The notes below the pieces were generated by a model that saw nothing but the letters and a program-made list of their open reading frames with translations, did no database searches and was not told the origin of the DNA. From positions 1,364,001 through 1,428,000 of the forward strand of contig OY760134.1 of assembly GCA_963663145.1 (NCBI GenBank): a stretch of 64,000 nucleotides of DNA. Direction: 5' to 3'. Of this stretch, positions 45,963 to 54,533 are shown piece by piece. This stretch comes from Azotimanducus sp963663145 (GTDB lineage: Bacteria; Pseudomonadota; Gammaproteobacteria; Pseudomonadales; Azotimanducaceae). Position numbers and translations under genes: made by a program. Numbering within the stretch: position 1 is the stretch's first letter; every line of letters starts with the position of its first letter.

Positions 45963-47695
45963 ATGAGTATCTCGGACGACGAAATCCGAAGGCAACTAGT
46001 GCTCGGCGAGGACAGCCGCTGGGAATTCAAACAGATCGAGTACAAGGGGGACATGCCTACAAGTCCCCGTAGAGAAGACCTTGCAGACGAGTTGGGTGCT
46101 TTCGCCAACGCGGCAGGCGGCATCCTCCTGTGCGGCGTATCGGACGACGGACAGATTCAAGGCATGTCCCGCAAGCAAATGGAGGCGCTCGACCGAATGC
46201 TGGTCGAAGTGAGCACCGACACTCTAGAGCCCGCGCTTCGCATCAATGTCCATCACAGGGAACTCGATGAGAAGGCATTCATGCTGGTGGAAGTGCCGAA
46301 AGGCATTGCCATTCATGAGCGCTCCGGACGCGCATTCATCCGCGTAGGCGCGTCCAAGCAATGGTTGAGCGATGACGAACGCCTACGGCTGTCCCTAAAG
46401 CGGGCTCAGAGCCGCTATCTTTAGTTCGACAAGCAGGTCGTCCCTCAAACTGGATTCGAGACGTTCGAAGAGCGCTTATGGGAACCTCTTATAAGTGTGA
46501 CCGGAGCCGCCGAACCGGCGCGCGCCCTCATGAACATTCACCTCTTGGCGCAGGACGAATCTGGTGTGGATAGGGCAACGGTGGCCGGTGTACTGCTTTG
46601 CACCAAGGCACCGCAGCAATGGCTGCCGCAAGCCAAAATCTTGGCCACCCACTATCGGGGGGCGGATCGAGCTTCCGGCCAATTGGATGCCCAGGAAATC
46701 GAAGGCCCGATTCCCGCTCAGATTACCGAGGCGGTGAAGTTTGTCGCCCGGAACATGCGCGTTGCCGCGCGCAAGATGCCCGGACGCGAGGATACGCCGC
46801 AGTACAGCATAGCCGCAGTGTTCGAAGCCCTAGTGAACGCGGTGGCACACCGTGACTACTCCATGTCCGCCCGTCGCATCAGGCTTTCAATGTTCAGCGA
46901 TCAGCTTGAGATCGACTCTCCGGGCTGCCTTCCGAACGGCATGACGGTAGAAGGCGTGGAAGCGATGCAGGCTACCCGCAACGAAGTGATCGCATCCGTC
47001 TTTGGGAGTATCCCGGTTGGCGAGGTTCCCGGCTCCGACCACCGGCGGTATCTGATGGAACGGCGGGGCGATGGCGTCTCGATTATTCTCCAGAAAACCC
47101 TGGAAACTGCCGGCTCGTTACCAGAGTACCGCATAGTCGATGAGACCAGCCTAGTCCTGAGCATGCCGGCTGCGAAGCTTGAACTGGTTCCGGCCGACGC
47201 GACGGTCACCGTGCATTCAGAAGGCGAGCCTGTGTCTGACGTCGAGGTTTTGGCGCTGTTTCCCAACAAGACTTGGCAACGAGCGATCACCGACCAGGCC
47301 GGCGAAGCGGCTCTGGATTTGTACACCACGCATTTGCCAATGACAGTCTACGCGGCAGCACCAAACCACGCTGCTTCCCTGAAGCGCGAGTGGAGACCGG
47401 ACCGAGGGGGCTATTGCTGGAACTCAATCCCCATCCGTCCGGAGGGTCGGTCATATTTTCTGAATCCACTGGAAATCTCCCTGGCTTGCGCGGGCGATTG
47501 AACCCGATTCTTGACACTTCCAACCGAACTTACCTCTACGCGGACAATATCGCCGTTGAGAATGGGCGGCGGCAGCCCGTCCCTTTTCGCGTCGGCAAAC
47601 CCATTCGCCTCACCGACGCACATGGTGCGGAATTGTCGGTAACCATCGTTGATATCGTCGGCCGTTCGTCGCTGCTGGAGTACAAACCTCTTTGA
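45963..47695 (+). pseudogene. AlbA_2-type ATP-binding protein, broken by an amber codon and a frameshift
   Basis: About 577 codons of one gene in three pieces. Piece 1 (from ATG 45963) is an AlbA_2/Schlafen-type domain (EFKQIEYKGDM, ELGAFANAAGGILLCGVSDDG). TAG at 46422-46424 interrupts it, yet the same frame continues with FDKQVVPQTGFETFEERLW, a GHKL-like ATP-binding part (VFEALVNAVAHRDYS, GDGVSIIL) and a beta-rich part. A one-base deletion near the G run at 47406-47410 then shifts the frame; the C-terminus (GRLNPILDTSNRTYLYADN ... LLEYKPL) resumes in another frame to 47695. Likely a defence or regulatory protein, now inactive. Confidence 0.82.
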
Positions 47696-47852
47696 ACGTG
47701 AGGTCTCGGTTTGATATTGCCGTTTATCACTTTGACCAAACCTACGATGCTCAGGACAAAGAACAAGAGGTTGTCTTTCCCTCTAATCAAAGAATTGACG
47801 AAACGAGCAAAGAAGGCGCGTAGCTCGATGTGTTTGTCGAGAGCGGTGCTGC

Positions 47853-48543
47853 TTAATCAGAGGCTGTCTCGCCCGCAACAATCCAGAGAGGGTCGGCATT
47901 GGGTGGCGATCGATCCACGAAGGCCACCTTCTCAAATCCGCCGCGATTCAGGTACGTGGCGACCAATCGCACGCGCTCAGCCGGGGGCAATTGATGGAAG
48001 GCTCGAATTGCCTTGGTGGGGAACAAACGGTGCGACATGGAGATCGTCAAACGCCCGCCCGGAGGCAGCGTCTCGGCGACGGAACGCATGGTCTTAGTGG
48101 GGCCGCGTCAGGTACTGAATGGATACGGCAATAGTCGCCCGGTCAAAGCTCGATGCCGGATGCGGGACTTCGGGATACGTGTTCAGGTCATGGACGCAGT
48201 GTTCGGTCAGGCGGTCATTGGCGGCCAGTTCCGCAGCGTTCATGCCCAATCCAGCGACCCGCCCCAAGCTTAACTCCGGCGGATAGTGCGAAACCCATGA
48301 CGACATCAGGTCGAGCGCATCGGCACCCGCAAAGAGGAATTCCCGGTACCAAGCCGTAAGTGCGGTTGTCGTGGCTTCATCGATGTGCTGCACGAAGCGC
48401 GGCTCTTGGTAGAACTCGCTGTCCGGCGCGGCGTCGATTCGGTCAAAAAAGCTGGACGGAAAATCGGTCATGGCGGCTTGACGCTCGGCGCGAGGACACA
48501 CATTAGCGAAAGGAAGTCTCGGGTTCTCGACTGGCCAGGTCAT
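47853..48543 (-). pseudogene. SAM-dependent methyltransferase, frameshifted
   Basis: The N-terminal part (FFDRIDAAPDSEFYQEPRF, ALDLMSSWVSHYP as the SAM-binding motif I, FDRATIAVSIQYLTRP) ends at a stop at 48094. The C-terminal part (MRSVAETLPPGGRLTISMS, HRLFPTKAIRAFHQLPP) continues one base out of frame. Removing one base from the four-G run at 48099-48102 (C run on the coding strand) restores a continuous protein of about 229 aa. The start ATG 48543 overlaps the upstream gene stop (ATGA); ATG 48471 is closer to the family start. Substrate unknown. Confidence 0.8.
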
Positions 48544-48923
48544 TCACCTTCGGCAAACTGGTTGAGAAAGGCGGTCAATCCCGTACGTTTTGTCCCATGC
48601 GCCCGGACGTGTTCGCTTAGGTTGAAGATTGACACGCCGCACAAGGTGATCAGCTTTCTAACCTCCCAAGTCCTTATGGATCCCAACAGCCATCGAATGA
48701 CGAGGTATTCACCTGATTCGAGGTTGGGCTCGGCATTCAGCGCTCTGAGGACCTGCTGCGCATTAGATTCATATCGCATCCCGGCGCAATTGGCCTTCAG
48801 GTAGGCATCCAGAATGAACTCCGCATCGGGACTTGCGGGCAGGTTGGTGAGGCAATTCGGATTGCCGAGAAAGGCGTCTCGTGATCGCAATGGTGTGGAT
48901 GGGGCGCGCGGATCAGGATTCAT
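48540..48923 (-). CDS. Hypothetical protein in an AbiEii-like operon
   Basis: 127-aa soluble protein that I do not recognise. Helix-rich with a basic C-terminal stretch (SEHVRAHGTKRTGLTAFL). It overlaps the nucleotidyltransferase gene upstream and the methyltransferase gene downstream, both by ATGA, so it belongs to one operon. It could be the antitoxin or a specificity partner of the AbiEii-like protein, but known AbiE antitoxins precede the toxin gene, whereas this one follows. Confidence 0.6.
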   Translation of the reverse strand: MNPDPRAPSTPLRSRDAFLGNPNCLTNLPASPDAEFILDAYLKANCAGMRYESNAQQVLRALNAEPNLESGEYLVIRWLLGSIRTWEVRKLITLCGVSIFNLSEHVRAHGTKRTGLTAFLNQFAEGE

Positions 48924-49645
48924 TCTTGTAGCTCTCCCGTCCTTGATCTTGCCTTCTCTTCAAGAAAATCGGACAGGTCGACGATGAGGTCCAATTGCTT
49001 CGGCAGCGGATGAACTCCTATCAAGGGCTTGATCGAATCTGTTAGCCAGTTCTTTGGCAGCAATTTCAGCAACCGGGATATCTGAATTAAGTCCGATTCG
49101 GAGATCCGCGCCAACACCCTATCGAGCGCGGCGGGTTCCTTGGAAATGGCGGTATGAATATCGAATACGTCTCGAACCTCGAATGCACCCTCGTTCCGCA
49201 GCATTCTATGCAACACCTTCTTACCGAGAATACTTGCGCTGGTTTCAGTTTCGATCTGAGTCTCTGGAACTACATACCCACTCGATTCTCTTATGAAAGA
49301 CTCATCCGGCATAAGCGTTACTTCGGTACCGTCAATGAAGCAATAGAGGGCCACAGTCTCAACCCATGATCTCCTTTGATCCACCCCCTTTATTGCGTAC
49401 ATTTTCCGTTCTAGACGTTCTCTATGCTCATCGATTACTTCGTAATAGCTTTCCGGAACGGCAAAAAGCTCGGCATCAGTCGAAACGCGATGGTTCCATC
49501 GCGATTGTAGAATTGTGCCACCACCCATCTTAAGCGAACCCTGCGGGAAGAATTTCGACAGCAAGGGGGAGAGCTTTTGCACGCTGCGCAAAATGGTCTC
49601 GGGTATGTTGGGCTCCGGTTTAGCCATTGACGGGATCGCGAGCAA
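48920..49645 (-). CDS. AbiEii/AbiGii-like nucleotidyltransferase
   Basis: 241 aa. The GGGTILQSRWNHRVSTDAELF block (split near residue 50) resembles the AbiEii fold: a GG(G)T loop followed by an acidic pair (Asp 57, Glu 59) for metal. Family members modify tRNA or other nucleic acids and act as phage-exclusion toxins. TTG 49645 has GAGGA five bases upstream; ATG 49627 is the alternative and gives 235 aa. First gene of a three-gene overlapping run. The similarity is at motif level, so the fold assignment is moderate. Confidence 0.65.
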   Translation of the reverse strand: MLAIPSMAKPEPNIPETILRSVQKLSPLLSKFFPQGSLKMGGGTILQSRWNHRVSTDAELFAVPESYYEVIDEHRERLERKMYAIKGVDQRRSWVETVALYCFIDGTEVTLMPDESFIRESSGYVVPETQIETETSASILGKKVLHRMLRNEGAFEVRDVFDIHTAISKEPAALDRVLARISESDLIQISRLLKLLPKNWLTDSIKPLIGVHPLPKQLDLIVDLSDFLEEKARSRTGELQE

Positions 49646-49831
49646 CGGGGTCCTCAGTTGTCAATGATGTCAACAGTATAAGCTCAGGCAGCGCAATTCG
49701 TTTGGTGGCGGCGCACTGAAGGCATAGATTGCATCGCGCCGCGTGGGGCCTTCAAGTCACAGATGACGCAGCAAGAGAAGCCGGGGAACACTCTCCCCTG
49801 GAGAGTTGAAAAAACGCTGTGGTCTTCAGGC

Positions 49832-50302
49832 TTATCGGCGCCAGATGAAGCGCCAGACGAAACCGAACACGATGCAGCCGACCACTAGGATGACCAGCAC
49901 GTAGCGGGCGATGTCGGCCGGTGGGTTGAATAGCCGCGATAGCCAGAAGGCATAGGCTGCCGCAAATACCACCAGGTACACCGCTGAGAGCAGCAGCGGC
50001 TGCGGGCGGTAGACCCGAGCCAGCACGAGCGCTTGGACGGCCACCATGGCTGCGACAATCGGGACCGGAATCAATACGAACAGATTCGCCGTGACCTCAG
50101 CAAGTTGCTGCAGCAGCGACATCCAGATGATGCTCAAGATCTCGGTTGGGAGAACCGCCAATACGGCCATTACCGCGATCACCGCGATGGCAGCACCGCC
50201 CGAGGGGATCTGGCCCATGCGGCCGCGCAGGTAGAGCGCGATCAAGGCCGCGAGATAGGTGACTGAGACACCGAGAACGATGAGTGGAAATACCGCGGGC
50301 AC
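49832..50302 (-). CDS. Small integral membrane protein, unknown function
   Basis: 156 aa with about five membrane helices (opening VFPLIVLGVSVTYLAALIAL). GTG 50302 lies 9 bp after the selenoprotein stop, so the two are probably co-transcribed. No charged or cysteine motif suggests a redox role. The 186-bp gap beyond it carries a 7-bp hairpin (ACTCTCC/GGAGAGT, 49790-49806) with no T run. Confidence 0.65.
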   Translation of the reverse strand: MPAVFPLIVLGVSVTYLAALIALYLRGRMGQIPSGGAAIAVIAVMAVLAVLPTEILSIIWMSLLQQLAEVTANLFVLIPVPIVAAMVAVQALVLARVYRPQPLLLSAVYLVVFAAAYAFWLSRLFNPPADIARYVLVILVVGCIVFGFVWRFIWRR

Positions 50303-50311
50303 GGTGTTCGC

Positions 50312-50878
50312 TCAGGGATTGGGGAGGCTCACCTTGGACAGCACTTCATCCAGCGGCGGGCGGGTGCGGTAGCCGCGTACCGCAAACTTCGCGCTAATAC
50401 GTCCGTCCGGTGCCAGCCAGAGAATGCCCGGCAGGGGAATGCCTTGACCGAGATTCTCGTCAGGCACACCCAGCGCGTTTACATGATGTCCGTCGACATC
50501 GCGAAGCAACGGAAAGCCGAGCCCGCGGTAGTCATGGAATTCCTTGAGTATGTCAAGGCTGTCATAGGTCATGGCCGCGATATTCACGCCGACCGCTTCG
50601 AATTCGCTACGCCACTCTTCCAGTTGAACCAACTGGGCCTTACAGAATGGTCACCAGTCTGCGGAGCGGCTTAGCACTAGAAGCAGGCCGCGCTCTCCGG
50701 AAAGCGACGCGAGATCTCGCAGCGTGCCGTCTTGGTCTTGGGCCTCAATGGCCGGTGCGGTTGAGCCGACAGGAGGTCCCCAAGACTGCGCGAAGTCATC
50801 GGCATTCGCAACCCCTGCCATGGCGAGCAGCATGCAGACTAACCAAGTTCTTTTCGCGATCATTCTTGCGGGCGACAT
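50312..50878 (-). CDS. Secreted thioredoxin/AhpC-fold selenoprotein (TGA = selenocysteine 76)
   Basis: 188-aa thiol-redox protein. TGA at 50651-50653 interrupts it, but the frame continues without other stops. Around it the sequence reads RSADW-U-PFC-KAQLVQLEEW: the TGA takes the first Cys place of the redox CxxC of AhpC/TSA-like proteins. A perfect hairpin with a G-first loop lies 14 nt further on (SECIS). A signal peptide (KRTWLVCMLLAMAGVANA, cleaved near residue 26) places it in the periplasm; GSTAPAI is the typical N-terminal strand. ATG 50878 is the most likely start, ATG 50863 the next. Probably a peroxidase or disulfide reductase. It needs SelA, SelB, SelC and SelD, which are not in the window. 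Confidence 0.88.
50620..50636 (-). promoter_or_regulatory. Bacterial SECIS element
   Basis: CCAGTTG-GTT-CAACTGG on the coding strand: a perfect 7-bp stem with loop GTT, or GGTTC if the top pair opens. The stem starts 14 nt after the TGA and the loop lies 22-24 nt after it, inside the 16-37 nt window known for SelB-dependent SECIS elements. The loop opens with G, as required by the bacterial pattern. Confidence 0.82.
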
Positions 50879-50936
50879 CGATTGCGTTACTGCGTAAAAG
50901 CGTAGCAGATTGAACATGAAAAGGGAACGCCTTATA

Positions 50937-52235
50937 TTAGTCCAGCAGCGCGAACTTCGCTGCGAACAGTATCGCAACGCCTATCAAGGCTGACGAGCAG
51001 TCGCGGAATTTCCCGGAGAAGACTTTGACAAGCACGTAGGTGATGAACCCGATGCCTATGCCATCGGCGATGGAGAAGGTCAGTGGAATCGCGATGGCCG
51101 TAATCACTGCGGGAGCAGACTCGGTGATGTCAGCCCAATCGATGTCGGCTAGGGCTTTGGCCATGAGACAGGCGACGTAGAGGATGGCCGGTGCCGTCGC
51201 GTAGGCAGGGACCGATTGCGCCAACGGCGCGAAGAACAGGCACGCGACAAACAGACCGGCAACCACAAGGGCTGTCAATCCGGTCCGTCCACCCGCGCTA
51301 GTGCCAGCGCCGCTTTCGATGTAGCTGGTCACGGGTGAGGTTCCAAGCATGGCGCCGGCGACTGTTCCCGTGGAGTCTGCGAGCACCGCGCGTTGGATTC
51401 TTGGCAGCTTTCCATCGGCATCGATCAGATTGGCCTGTTTCGCAACGCCGATCAAGGTGCCTGTGGTATCGAAGAGATCGACCATGAGAAAGCTGAGGAT
51501 CACGCTGATCATCCCGACTTGCAGCACTCCAGCAATATCCAGTGAGAGCAATGTCGGCGTGGGATCAGGTGGTAGCGCCGCCAAGCCATGCCATTCTGAA
51601 ACGCCCATGGTGATCCCCACCGCCGTTACACCGAGTACGCCAATGATGGTGGCGCCGGCCACCCGGCGTGCCGCAAGTGCGACGATCAGGCAAAATCCGA
51701 ACAACGCAAGCATGGGTGCCACTTCTAAGAGGTCGCCCGAAGTCACAAGCGTGGCCGGGCTCGCGGTGATAATGCCTGCACTCCTGAGCGCGATGAACCC
51801 GAGGAACAACCCGATGCCGGCGGAGATGCCCATCTTCAACCCAAACGGAATGGCATCAATGATCCATCGACGTACCGGCAATATGCTCAGTATCATGAAC
51901 AGAATGCCGGCGACGAACACCGCCCCCAGAGCGACCTCCCAGGTGTGGCCCAACTCAAGCACCACCACGTAACTGAAAAAGGCGTTGAGTCCCATGCCTG
52001 GCGCCAAGGCCACGGGATAGTTGGCGTAGAGACCCATGATAAGCGTACTGATGGCCGCCGCTAGGCAAGTCGCGACAAATACCGCATTGAAGGGCATGCC
52101 TGCATCGCCAAGGATCTGCGGGTTGACGAAGGCGATGTAGACCATGGTCAGGAAGGTAGTGAAACCTGCCCGCAGCTCGGTAGGAATATCCGAACCGCGT
52201 TCCCTTAGGTGGAAGTACTGGTCAAGAGTTCGCAT
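50937..52235 (-). CDS. NCS2-family purine permease (AzgA-like)
   Basis: 432 aa with about 12-14 membrane helices. Conserved AzgA blocks NPQILGDAGMPF, APGMGLNAFFSYVVV and TSPVTSYIESGAG (substrate site) are present. Likely imports guanine, hypoxanthine or adenine with protons. Lies 58 bp upstream of the selenoprotein gene on the same strand and may share a transcript, though no functional link is evident. Confidence 0.9.
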   Translation of the reverse strand: MRTLDQYFHLRERGSDIPTELRAGFTTFLTMVYIAFVNPQILGDAGMPFNAVFVATCLAAAISTLIMGLYANYPVALAPGMGLNAFFSYVVVLELGHTWEVALGAVFVAGILFMILSILPVRRWIIDAIPFGLKMGISAGIGLFLGFIALRSAGIITASPATLVTSGDLLEVAPMLALFGFCLIVALAARRVAGATIIGVLGVTAVGITMGVSEWHGLAALPPDPTPTLLSLDIAGVLQVGMISVILSFLMVDLFDTTGTLIGVAKQANLIDADGKLPRIQRAVLADSTGTVAGAMLGTSPVTSYIESGAGTSAGGRTGLTALVVAGLFVACLFFAPLAQSVPAYATAPAILYVACLMAKALADIDWADITESAPAVITAIAIPLTFSIADGIGIGFITYVLVKVFSGKFRDCSSALIGVAILFAAKFALLD

Positions 52236-52244
52236 TCGGACGAG

Positions 52245-53420
52245 TTAGCGCGCCGGGCGCAGACCGTATCGTGCTCGGTAGGCGCCGAACAGTCCGTCAA
52301 TTTGCGACTCACTGAGGCCGTAGTCCGAGAGGCTGTAACGATGCGCATTGGCTTGATGTTCATCGGTGTCGCGATGCGCGGCCATATCCGCCCGCGCCTG
52401 GTCGCTGAATGGCTTGCCGATGAAGGCATAGAGGCGTGTCATTTCTCCGATTGGATCCTTCACCATGTCCCGAAAATACAGGTCGATGAATCTCTCCGGG
52501 TAACGGGCGGCAACCGCCGTGCTGCGCTCCAGGTTGCGGGCGAGCTTGATTGCCCAGTGCGCCCCTATGGCTTGCATATCGGGCTTGAGCGTCAAGGGTG
52601 CCGAAAGACTGGCACACATGGAGCAGAACGACGGCACGGTTTGTAGCGGGTCTCGATGCGTCTGGATGATCTTGGCATCTGGAAATACTTCGAGCATGGC
52701 GTCTAGGTAGCCAAGATGGTGAGGCGATTTGAGCACCCAACGCTTGTCCTTTCGCGTCGGATCCTGCCACTGCAAGTACTTAAGGCAGGCCAGAAGATCA
52801 CGATACACGGGCACATGGTCCTGCGCCTCGATCCAGGCTGAATAACGCGGCAAGTACATGAAGGACTCAGGCACGCTGCTGTGAAAGCTGTGTTCCACTA
52901 ATAGGATTTCCTCGTCCGCGCCCTCAAAGTCCCAAGGATGAATGTTCATGGCTTCCGGAGAAGCCGCGACCACCGCCTCCACCTCTGCTCGTCCAAGTTC
53001 CCGACGCTTGGTGGGGTGTCCGCGCCGCTCTCCGGGCAGCATTGCCGGGTGCCGACCTTCCCACCAGCGCATCGCCGTATGGTTCGCATCGCTCGCCAGC
53101 AATCGATGCGTCAGGGTACTGCCGGTGCGCGGGAGGCCAACGATTATCAATGGGGATTCGATGCGCTCATCTTGGATGTCCGGATGTGCTTCCAGCGCCC
53201 GTTCGATGCGCAATCGATTCGCAAGTAGCCCCGCAATTCGCTGACGCTGCGCCTCTCTGCCGACTTGCGTGAGCGCGGCTTCGCCGTTCATAGACTCAAT
53301 CAGCATTTCGAGACCGGCGATGAACTGGGCATTGCCAAATGCTTCCAATCCGGTCATGGATATGGCTTCAGCCATCAATTGCGAAGCCTGCAAAGCTTTG
53401 CCAGCTATTCCAGCGTTCAA
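52245..53420 (-). CDS. Sulfotransferase-family protein
   Basis: 391 aa. LIIVGLPRTGSTLTHRLLA is the 5'-phosphosulfate-binding loop of PAPS-dependent sulfotransferases; WVLKSPHHLGYLDAMLEVFP and IIQTHRDPLQTVPSF supply the 3'-phosphate site. TTG 53420 overlaps the stop of the gene upstream (TTGA); ATG 53375 is an alternative. Part of a three-gene operon with a DUF1214-like gene and an SDR gene. The acceptor is unknown; lipids or steroids are plausible from the neighbours. Confidence 0.85.
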   Translation of the reverse strand: MNAGIAGKALQASQLMAEAISMTGLEAFGNAQFIAGLEMLIESMNGEAALTQVGREAQRQRIAGLLANRLRIERALEAHPDIQDERIESPLIIVGLPRTGSTLTHRLLASDANHTAMRWWEGRHPAMLPGERRGHPTKRRELGRAEVEAVVAASPEAMNIHPWDFEGADEEILLVEHSFHSSVPESFMYLPRYSAWIEAQDHVPVYRDLLACLKYLQWQDPTRKDKRWVLKSPHHLGYLDAMLEVFPDAKIIQTHRDPLQTVPSFCSMCASLSAPLTLKPDMQAIGAHWAIKLARNLERSTAVAARYPERFIDLYFRDMVKDPIGEMTRLYAFIGKPFSDQARADMAAHRDTDEHQANAHRYSLSDYGLSESQIDGLFGAYRARYGLRPAR

Positions 53421-54514
53421 CTTCCCACCTCGCTCAGCTTCATTCTTTTAAGCTCCGGCACCGGATGCTCATCCACCCCAACCCAACGCATAAGCATTAC
53501 ACCCCGGTGGTGACCCAAGGTGATCAGATTATTTCTCAATCCTGCGACGGGCCGATGCGATACGTAAATTCTCAAGAGACCGTCCTCGTCCAATGCCGCT
53601 CCGGAGTGATTCAGGTGTACTGGATAGAAACGATAATCCAGCGACTCCATCCACAAGTTGGCAAGCTGAAAATTCCAATAGTCGCAACGCGGAACCGACG
53701 AAACCACCTGCAATACCTCGTCGGTCGCCAGTTCCCAAAAGGCGTACACATAGCAAATATTGGGATCGCCGCCCGCGGCTTGAAAGAAGCTCTGGTCTCC
53801 AATTTGGAAGCGATTGAGGTGATCGCGCTCAAACCTCTCCACCCATCCCAGGAAGGTCTTGGCCGTGCCACCGACGAAGGCCAGTGTGCGCTGTAGCTGG
53901 CGTTCGAGCTCCTCGCTACCGAGTTGATGGTGTGTTGCAGACGCACCCAGCCGGCGAATCCGCAGCCGTGCAGGCAACTCTAGATTTCGGTCATTGAAGG
54001 TTTGGCGCAGGATCAGCATGTTGCTTTCCCTTCGCATGGGCAGCCAATTGCCTTTCACGGCTTCGCTAGACACCAACAGGCGCAAGCTGCCATCCGCTTC
54101 GACTTCAAGGTCGCTCTTGTCCACTTCTCCAGTCGAAACCATGCGCCCGTCGATGGCGTACCGGTTCTCCTTGGTGCCGAAGCTCAGGTAAGGCGCCTCA
54201 CCCAAGCTGCCGGTGATTTCATAGTCAAAGCACCCATCGATGGCCGCATTCAGATAGAGATTGTCGGGATTGTCGGCGCCGATCTTCGCGGTTTCATGAG
54301 AAAGGCTGTAGAAGGATGGATTGTCCGTACTCCCATGCTCAAGCTGCATCTCCAGTGCCAGTCTCAGGAGACGAGTGAGGTACCTATAGCCTTCGGCACG
54401 CTCAGGATCGCCCTCTGCGGATTCTTCGATAAGCTCGCCGAGCTGCCGCAGTCCGTCGCAGAAGTTCTGCCATTGGAGGCGAAAGTCCTGTGGTTTAGGC
54501 GTCCTTCTTGTCAT
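53417..54514 (-). CDS. DUF1214-like protein
   Basis: 365 aa from ATG 54514. The C-terminal half (CDYWNFQLANLWMESLDY, then HLNHSGAALDEDGLLRIYVSH) matches the DUF1214 beta-barrel domain; the N-terminal part is family-specific. No catalytic residues are known. Such genes often sit beside SDRs and sulfotransferases in operons for lipid or steroid conversion, as here. The C-terminus overlaps the sulfotransferase start by four bases. Confidence 0.72.
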   Translation of the reverse strand: MTRRTPKPQDFRLQWQNFCDGLRQLGELIEESAEGDPERAEGYRYLTRLLRLALEMQLEHGSTDNPSFYSLSHETAKIGADNPDNLYLNAAIDGCFDYEITGSLGEAPYLSFGTKENRYAIDGRMVSTGEVDKSDLEVEADGSLRLLVSSEAVKGNWLPMRRESNMLILRQTFNDRNLELPARLRIRRLGASATHHQLGSEELERQLQRTLAFVGGTAKTFLGWVERFERDHLNRFQIGDQSFFQAAGGDPNICYVYAFWELATDEVLQVVSSVPRCDYWNFQLANLWMESLDYRFYPVHLNHSGAALDEDGLLRIYVSHRPVAGLRNNLITLGHHRGVMLMRWVGVDEHPVPELKRMKLSEVGS

Positions 54515-54533
54515 TGTTTTTCTTGTGCGCCAC

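Noticed and set aside
45697..45966. An 89-codon open frame in the intergenic region before the AlbA_2 gene
   Set aside because: Composition looks random, there is no ribosome site and no family resemblance.
43364..47695. Selenocysteine as an explanation for the broken island genes
   Set aside because: Their in-frame stops are TAG, not TGA, and no SECIS-like hairpin follows them.
47698..47823. A 41-codon open frame (GTG start) just after the AlbA_2 gene, again ending in TAG with a few more open codons after it
   Set aside because: Too short, no recognised family and a weak start; it could be a fragment of a lost gene, but nothing shows this.
49600..49830. A duplicate of the tRNA-Ser 3' end that would mark the far end of an integrated island
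   Set aside because: I searched this gap by eye and found no copy of the tRNA T-arm/acceptor sequence.
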